A stretch of DNA of 64,000 bases from Calonectria ilicicola (taxonomy: Eukaryota; Ascomycota; Sordariomycetes; Hypocreales; Nectriaceae): NCBI GenBank assembly GCA_020809705.1, contig CP085825.1, positions 496,001-560,000 on the forward strand. The letters are read 5' to 3'. This document shows positions 58,743 to 64,000 of this stretch, piece after piece. Numbering within the stretch: the stretch's first letter is position 1; each line of letters begins with the position of its first letter. The notes below the pieces were generated by a model. The model was not told the origin of the DNA. It searched no databases and saw nothing but the letters and a program-made list of their open reading frames with translations. Position numbers and translations under genes: made by a program.

Positions 58743-60527
58743 GATGAAAAGATGAAACGATCCAAGGCAAATATTTGTGCCTGTGGCTGCAAGAAAGCTT
58801 GGCTTCCTTTTATAAAAGTCCAACTGAAAAATCCTCACCTCAAGCTACCACCAGCACACCATTACCCAAGGTAAATTGCGTGACATGACTGGACTAGAGC
58901 TTTAGCTTAACCTATGCATGCAGTACCTCGGGTAAAAACCTTAGTTACGGAATACAGTCTAGAAGTTCCCGGCGGAGCATCCCCTCCCTCCTTCTGTCCA
59001 TCACGGGTGAAGTGGCACTCTTAGCCTTTTAAAGCGTAGGGTGTGAGTGGTCCAAGTTCCATAACCTGATGGCACAGGTTGATTTGGACTGCGTCCAGGG
59101 TCTTCTACATCGCTAGCTTCATTGTTACGTATTATTTTGCGGCATATGTCAAAAGTTGATTGGGCTTGGGAAATAGGTTGGGGATCATTGCATGGGTCCC
59201 ATGAAAACAAAGCGGGATCAAGCCTTAATTTAGCCGAGCCGAACTAACAAACTAGCCTATACTCGATATGTCAGTTTACTCGTTTAACCTCCAGTGTCGT
59301 ATTTTTTCCAGCAAAATTGTGTGGCCCTGCACCATGCTCGTCCAACGATTTCATTCTTACTCTTCCATCGACTTCAATTCCCTGGTGCTGGGATTGTAGC
59401 TGAGTAGAGATAAATTATCCACCCTTTCTTTCAAGTCTGAGGGCTCAGTGCAACTTTTTGTCGTTGGTTTGCATCATCTTTGATCTGAAGTGAACCCCAG
59501 TCGCAGATAAATTCTCTATGGCCAATATCATGGGCAGGATCTCTTCTGTTCAAAGGACCCTGGTGCTCGTGCTAGTTCATAATTGCATTTTCCATCATCT
59601 TGCCCTAACAGCTATAAATAGGAAAAGGAAACTGTCGTGCCATGGGTCGGGTTTGGCCCACATTCGTCACTTGCGCGACATATGATCGGGGGCGCAGGTT
59701 CACCAATGTTCGCCGTCTTAGCTTGGGATGGGCATTATCCGATGACACTACTGCAATCCATGACTCCTCAGTATATCCGATATGTTCAAGCTAACATAAC
59801 ATATGATTTCAGACCTTTGCTAAACAGAAAAGCTTTTTTTGATCGCGCAAGTATCGGATCAATTAGAATTGTTGAGCATGGATTGTACCTGCCACCTCTG
59901 TGGCTCTAGTGCTTCTGGGGAAAATCCTGACCGAGCCCGCAACTTGTTCTTTGACGAGACATCAATTGATGATACAAAGGCCTCTCTAGTTTTACTGCCG
60001 GAAAATTGTGAAATGCAAGTACGTGTTTATAGGCCCGGAAAAGCTCTTCGTACCTTAAAAGTCAATACAGCGGGGAGTTATCTAGGGGAAATCGAGTCAT
60101 CAGGGGATATTTTGCCTAAATCAGCACCGTCCCCGGATTTTAAATAAGAAAAGGACCGAATGTGGAGAATGTAAACACAATGATTAGACCCTGTATTCCA
60201 CCTAGATGCTGCTACCACATGGTGGAGCGGCGCCGTAGCATACTCGTACAGCTCATACTATTACCGTCAAAATCGCCGAGATAGCTCCTAGCCACATCAT
60301 ACTACCAAGCGGACCAATTAATTCCTTGTGATGCATTTACCTCGGCTGAGCTTTTAATCCTGAAATGGGCTACTGGTGGGAACAGTGAAGTGCGGGGGAA
60401 TGGCATTGAGATGCCGTTCTTTTGAGGTTTTACAAATGGCTATAAAGGTTTCAAGTCTTGCTAAATTTGTGTCTCATTTGGTCGAAAGAACTATCACAAC
60501 CGATGAGAGTATATTCTTAAGCTCACC
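58743..60527. other. Intergenic region with a weak gene candidate
   Basis: 1.8 kb between divergent sulfatase and GH3 starts. A TATAAATA box lies at 59613-59620, followed by overlapping short frames listed separately. The remainder shows nothing. Confidence 0.35.
59642..60147 (+). other. Possible small unrecognised gene or pseudogene
   Basis: A TATA box 22 bases upstream of an ATG at 59642, an intron-like stretch (GTATAT at 59771, CTAAC, TTTCAG ending 59812) and a later open frame from ATG 59878 to 60147 (90 codons, starting MDCTCHLCG) suggest a small transcribed gene. The frames do not join into one product that I can defend, and I recognise no family. Confidence 0.25.
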
Positions 60528-63002
60528 ATGATTCCCCTGAGTGTTTTCTTTCTCTTCTTCAAGTTTGCAACCTCTAGTCCTCTTCATGAGCTTTCGGGTA
60601 CGCTTATAGTGTCATTTTTGGTTTCTCAGATTTTTCTCTTGGCGTGCTGACTTGTTTACTAGCCCAAAATGTGCCAGCCTTTCGAAGTTGGGAAACTGCG
60701 CAGGCAATGGCCAATGATTTCGTATCACAGCTCAATTTGACTGAGAAGGGCAGTATGATTACTGGAAAGCTTCAGATTGGAAAAGGTAGTTGCGTTGGGA
60801 ACATCCTCCCCATCGAGCGTGTAAACTTCCCCGGGCTTTGTATGCAAGATGGACCAAATGGCGTGAATCTCGCGGATCTTGTCAGTGCTTTCCCGTCTGG
60901 TTTAAGTACTGGCACTAGTTGGGATAAGAATTTAATGTATCAACGTGGAGTGGCAATCGGCCAAGAGTTCAGAGCGAAGGGCATCGAGGTAGCGCTTGGG
61001 TAAGTCGGTTCACGGCTAGAAGGAAGATCCTTGCACTGACTTCTTAAACAGACCTTCGGCGGGACCTCTCGGTCGTCATGCTATGGGAGGTCGTAACTGG
61101 GAAAGCTTCTCTGTCGATCCATATCTTTCAGGAGTCGCTATGGAAGCCACAATCCGTGGTATCCAGTCCAATGGTGTGCAAGCTTGTGCAAAACATGTCA
61201 TAGGCAATGAACAAGAAACTCAACGAAGCAACACAATCCTCCCGGATGGAACTCAAATCGAGGCCATATCGTCCAATATTGATGATAGGACACTGCATGA
61301 ACTCTACATGTGGCCATTCGGCAATGCTGTCAAGGCTGGGGTGACAAGTGTCATGTGTAGCTACAATCGATTGAACCAAACCTATGCATGCGAGAATGAT
61401 TCTTTGCTCAATGGGATTCTAAGAGATGAGCTTGGTTTCCAAGGATATGTCATATCCGACTGGTATGCAACCCACTCTGGCGCCAAATCCATCAATGCAG
61501 GGCTCGATATGAACATGCCTGGCACATTGAGCAAGGAGCTCGCTCAAGTTGATGCCAGTTACTGGGGTGCAAATATCACTGTCATGATAAAAAATGGCTC
61601 TATTTCTGAAGATCACGTCGATGAAATGATTCGCCGTATCATGACTCCTTACTTCCACTTTGGTCAGGACCGGCCTGATTATCCACTTGTTGACGAGTCA
61701 ATGGGATATACCTTTGCTGCTTGGGCAAATGTTCTTGATCTTCTCCCTTCTCCACCTCCTGAGAGCCGAGACGTTCGAGGAGATCATGCCAAACTCATTC
61801 GCAAACTGGGCGCCGAAGCAACAGTCCTTTTGAAGAATGTGAACTCGACTCTGCCGCTCAAAACCCCGCTCAATATAGGAGTGTTTGGGAATAATGCTGC
61901 TGATCCCAGCCAAGGTTTGGTCGTCATGAGAAAGTCGGAGATTGGAACCCTCACATATGGCAGTGGCGCTGGCGCAGTACGTCAAACTTACGTTGTCTCT
62001 CCTCTTGAAGCGATCAAAGCTCGCGCCAAGAAAATCGGTGCCAGAGTTCAGTATATCTTACAGAACTCTGTTATAGCAGCAGGTGATTTCTCAAGCATCT
62101 ACCCCATCCCTGATGTTTGTCTCGTGTTTCTCAACACATATGCGGGAGAAACAGAAGACAGACACAGCTACGAGGCGGATTGGAATTCTACACTCGTGGT
62201 TGAAAACGTTGCCAGTAGATGCCCGAATACCGTGGTCATCACCCATTCGGCTGGTATAAATTCAATGCCTTGGGCGAATAACACCAATGTCAAGGCGATT
62301 CTAGCTGCTCATCTCCCAGGTCAAGAATCGGGAAATTCCATCGTCGATGTTCTTTGGGGGGATATCAACCCCTCAGGTAGACTTCCCTACTCTATTGCGA
62401 AGGATCCCAAAGATTACGATATTCCGATTGTCAACTTGACGGAATCTGAGGTTACATCCCCGACCGCGTGGCAGGCAAATTTCACTGAAGGGCAAATGAT
62501 CGATTACCGCCGCCTGGATGCAGATGGAACTGAACTGTTATTTGAGTTCGGGTTTGGTCTGAGCTACACAACTTTCGACGTAGAAAGTCATTTGGAAGTT
62601 AAGCAGCTCACAAAATCGCTCAGGTCGGAGCCTGATAGCTCCCGGGCTGTTCAGCCTGGTGGAAACCCTGACCTTTGGACTCCTATCGTTAGCGTCAAAG
62701 CTAAAGTATCGAATACAGGTTCGATAAAGGGATCGGCTGTCCCTCAACTTTACGTGTCTTTACCAAAAGGCTCGACCCCTAAAGGGACTCCGAATCAGGT
62801 ACTCCGAGGGTTCGACAAGGTCTCGCTAAGTCCAGGAGAATCACAGGAGGTTGAGTTTCAACTTTTGAGGCGTGACTTGAGCTTTTGGGACACCAAATCC
62901 CAGCAATGGCTGCTCCCTGAAGGAGAGATCGTTTTTAGTGCCGGGCTAAGTTCAAGGGACATCAGATGCAAGACTGAAATCATGCTGGGATTTATCCACT
63001 AA
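60528..63002 (+). CDS. Secreted GH3 beta-glucosidase
   Basis: Three exons, 60528-60597, 60663-60999 and 61052-63002, give 785 residues; donors GTACGC and GTAAGT, phases correct. A signal peptide (MIPLSVFFLFFKFATS) precedes the GH3 barrel: MQDGPNGVN, GPSAGPLGRHAMGGRNWESF, CAKHVIGNEQE and the nucleophile Asp272 in VISDWYATHSG. The second alpha/beta sandwich domain contains NTYAGETEDR, region of the acid/base Glu. The C-terminal third carries DINPSGRLPYS, FEFGFGLSYTTF and a fibronectin-III-like domain. This is the standard three-domain fungal beta-glucosidase that releases glucose from cellobiose or glucosylated small molecules outside the cell. Preferred substrate not inferable. Confidence 0.93.
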
Positions 63003-63339
63003 ATAACTGAGCAATTCACTGATGTTGATGATTAATGAGAGAGCATGCAAATATGTAGAGGCTATTCTGCTGCAAAATGTCAAAAGTATGATAACTCACG
63101 GGCCATGAGATGATTTGTGAAAAGTCAAATATAGATAATGCTATAACTTCATACATGTGTTGAGATGAGAAAGAAAACCCTAAGGTGAAAAGGTTTGCTG
63201 ACCTTGATGACTATTGAGTTTGGCCGTATAAATTGGTGCCCCCCTACCTTAATGGGCATGATTTCAGGTCAAACAAAAGAATCAAATGCTGAAAGCTATT
63301 GACTGACGACGAAATAAAACCCAAGAAATCATCGAAAAT
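63003..63339. other. Intergenic region
   Basis: 337 AT-rich bases between the GH3 stop and the F-box start, same strand. Nothing else seen. Confidence 0.4.
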
Positions 63340-64000
63340 ATGCCTAGCTGGGCTTCTTTGCCGGCGGAGGTTCGTGGCATGATCCTACAACTACTGACAC
63401 GGCATTCTCGTCGAGCGCTTTACGCCACCATCTCCAGAGAATGGCAGCACACCATTGAAAAGAGCACATTCTGTAGGCTCAAGTTGAACCAATCACGCCT
63501 AGATGATTTTGAACTGCTCAATTCACGCCGACAAGGGTTGGTCAGGCATGTCTGTTTAAATCTCGAACTTCAGAAATACACTTGCCGAATCTGTCAACAG
63601 TGGGAGTCAGAGACATGGACCCACGACAACAACAAAATTATCATGGCAGCTATCTCCAAGTTATTTTCCATAATAAGTACCTGGGATCCAACCAAGGAAG
63701 GCTTGGCACTTGAACTGAATGCATATTCACTCAGCGATTCTGAACATTGGCTCAAGCACTGCTATTTTGACGCCTTTGGTGAAGAGGATAGTCTTGATGT
63801 CGGCACACCGCTACGAAACAGCGATCCAATACACAATCCAAGCCATGGTTGGGAACACGGAGAACGGGCTTTTCCTATTAAGAGCGATGCAATACGTCGA
63901 ATTCACGCTAGTGTTTATCTCAAATTCCGACCAGAGCTTCCCCAAGTGAAAGCAGTCACAAAATTCATCCTTCGTCGACAATGCCGTCGCCAATGGGCTC
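63340..64000 (+). CDS. F-box-like protein, 3' truncated by the window edge
   Basis: An open frame starts at ATG 63340 and runs 220 codons to the end of the window without a stop. The first residues, MPSWASLPAEVRGMILQLLT, have the LPxEVxxxIL pattern of an F-box, followed by RRALYATISREWQHTIEKSTF, where F-boxes have the conserved Trp. The rest (SRLDDFELLNSRRQGLVRHV) matches the common fungal F-box layout in which a variable region follows. F-box proteins recruit substrates to SCF ubiquitin ligases. The CRICQQW segment is not a complete zinc finger. Whether it is interrupted later is unknown. Confidence 0.75.
   Translation, partial: MPSWASLPAEVRGMILQLLTRHSRRALYATISREWQHTIEKSTFCRLKLNQSRLDDFELLNSRRQGLVRHVCLNLELQKYTCRICQQWESETWTHDNNKIIMAAISKLFSIISTWDPTKEGLALELNAYSLSDSEHWLKHCYFDAFGEEDSLDVGTPLRNSDPIHNPSHGWEHGERAFPIKSDAIRRIHASVYLKFRPELPQVKAVTKFILRRQCRRQWA

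Noticed and set aside
53965..63002. Secondary-metabolite cluster around the Diels-Alderase-like gene, with transporters and a zinc-cluster regulator
   Set aside because: No polyketide synthase, NRPS, terpene cyclase or P450 is present in the window.

Overview
The window is nuclear DNA of a filamentous ascomycete. Genes carry short introns (about 42-84 bases) with GTANGT-type donors, CTAAC-like branch points and YAG acceptors. The gene content (methylcitrate-cycle enzymes, COP9 signalosome, otubain, LaeA-type methyltransferase, OPT, MFS and RTA1 transporters, Zn2Cys6 regulator) fits a Sordariomycete, most likely Hypocreales; this placement is inference from remembered family sequences, not a search. 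I resolve 20 protein genes: 18 complete models, one whose 5' end may be cut by the left edge and one open at the right edge. Most were rebuilt across introns by joining reading frames.

Left part (1-33 kb) is conserved metabolism and housekeeping: a GNAT acetyltransferase; a divergent mitochondrial pair, methylcitrate synthase and methylisocitrate lyase, sharing a 1.3 kb promoter region; a short-chain dehydrogenase; a glutamine-synthetase-like enzyme; a LaeA-type methyltransferase; an otubain deubiquitinase with long proline-rich extensions; and COP9 signalosome subunit 2. Between these lie very long gene-free stretches (6.1 kb and 9.8 kb) packed with microsatellites, homopolymers and CT/GA tracts.

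Right part (33-64 kb) has accessory character: an MFS transporter, a secreted GH16-like glucanase, an OPT transporter, two tail-to-tail Nudix hydrolases, a single-pass membrane protein, a small ankyrin protein, a Zn2Cys6 factor divergent from an RTA1-type membrane protein, an AttH/Diels-Alderase-like protein, a secreted arylsulfatase, a secreted GH3 beta-glucosidase and a truncated F-box gene. No polyketide synthase, NRPS or terpene synthase is present, so I do not call a biosynthetic cluster.

The most unusual signals are: (1) an apparent excess of GC-AG introns (four of about 32, two of them forced by reading frame); (2) a decayed CSN2 fragment with an in-frame stop just upstream of the intact CSN2 gene, next to a diverged repeat that also occurs downstream of CSN2; (3) the methylcitrate pair; (4) a sulfatase with one exon junction that no canonical splice site restores; (5) an isolated Diels-Alderase-like gene.
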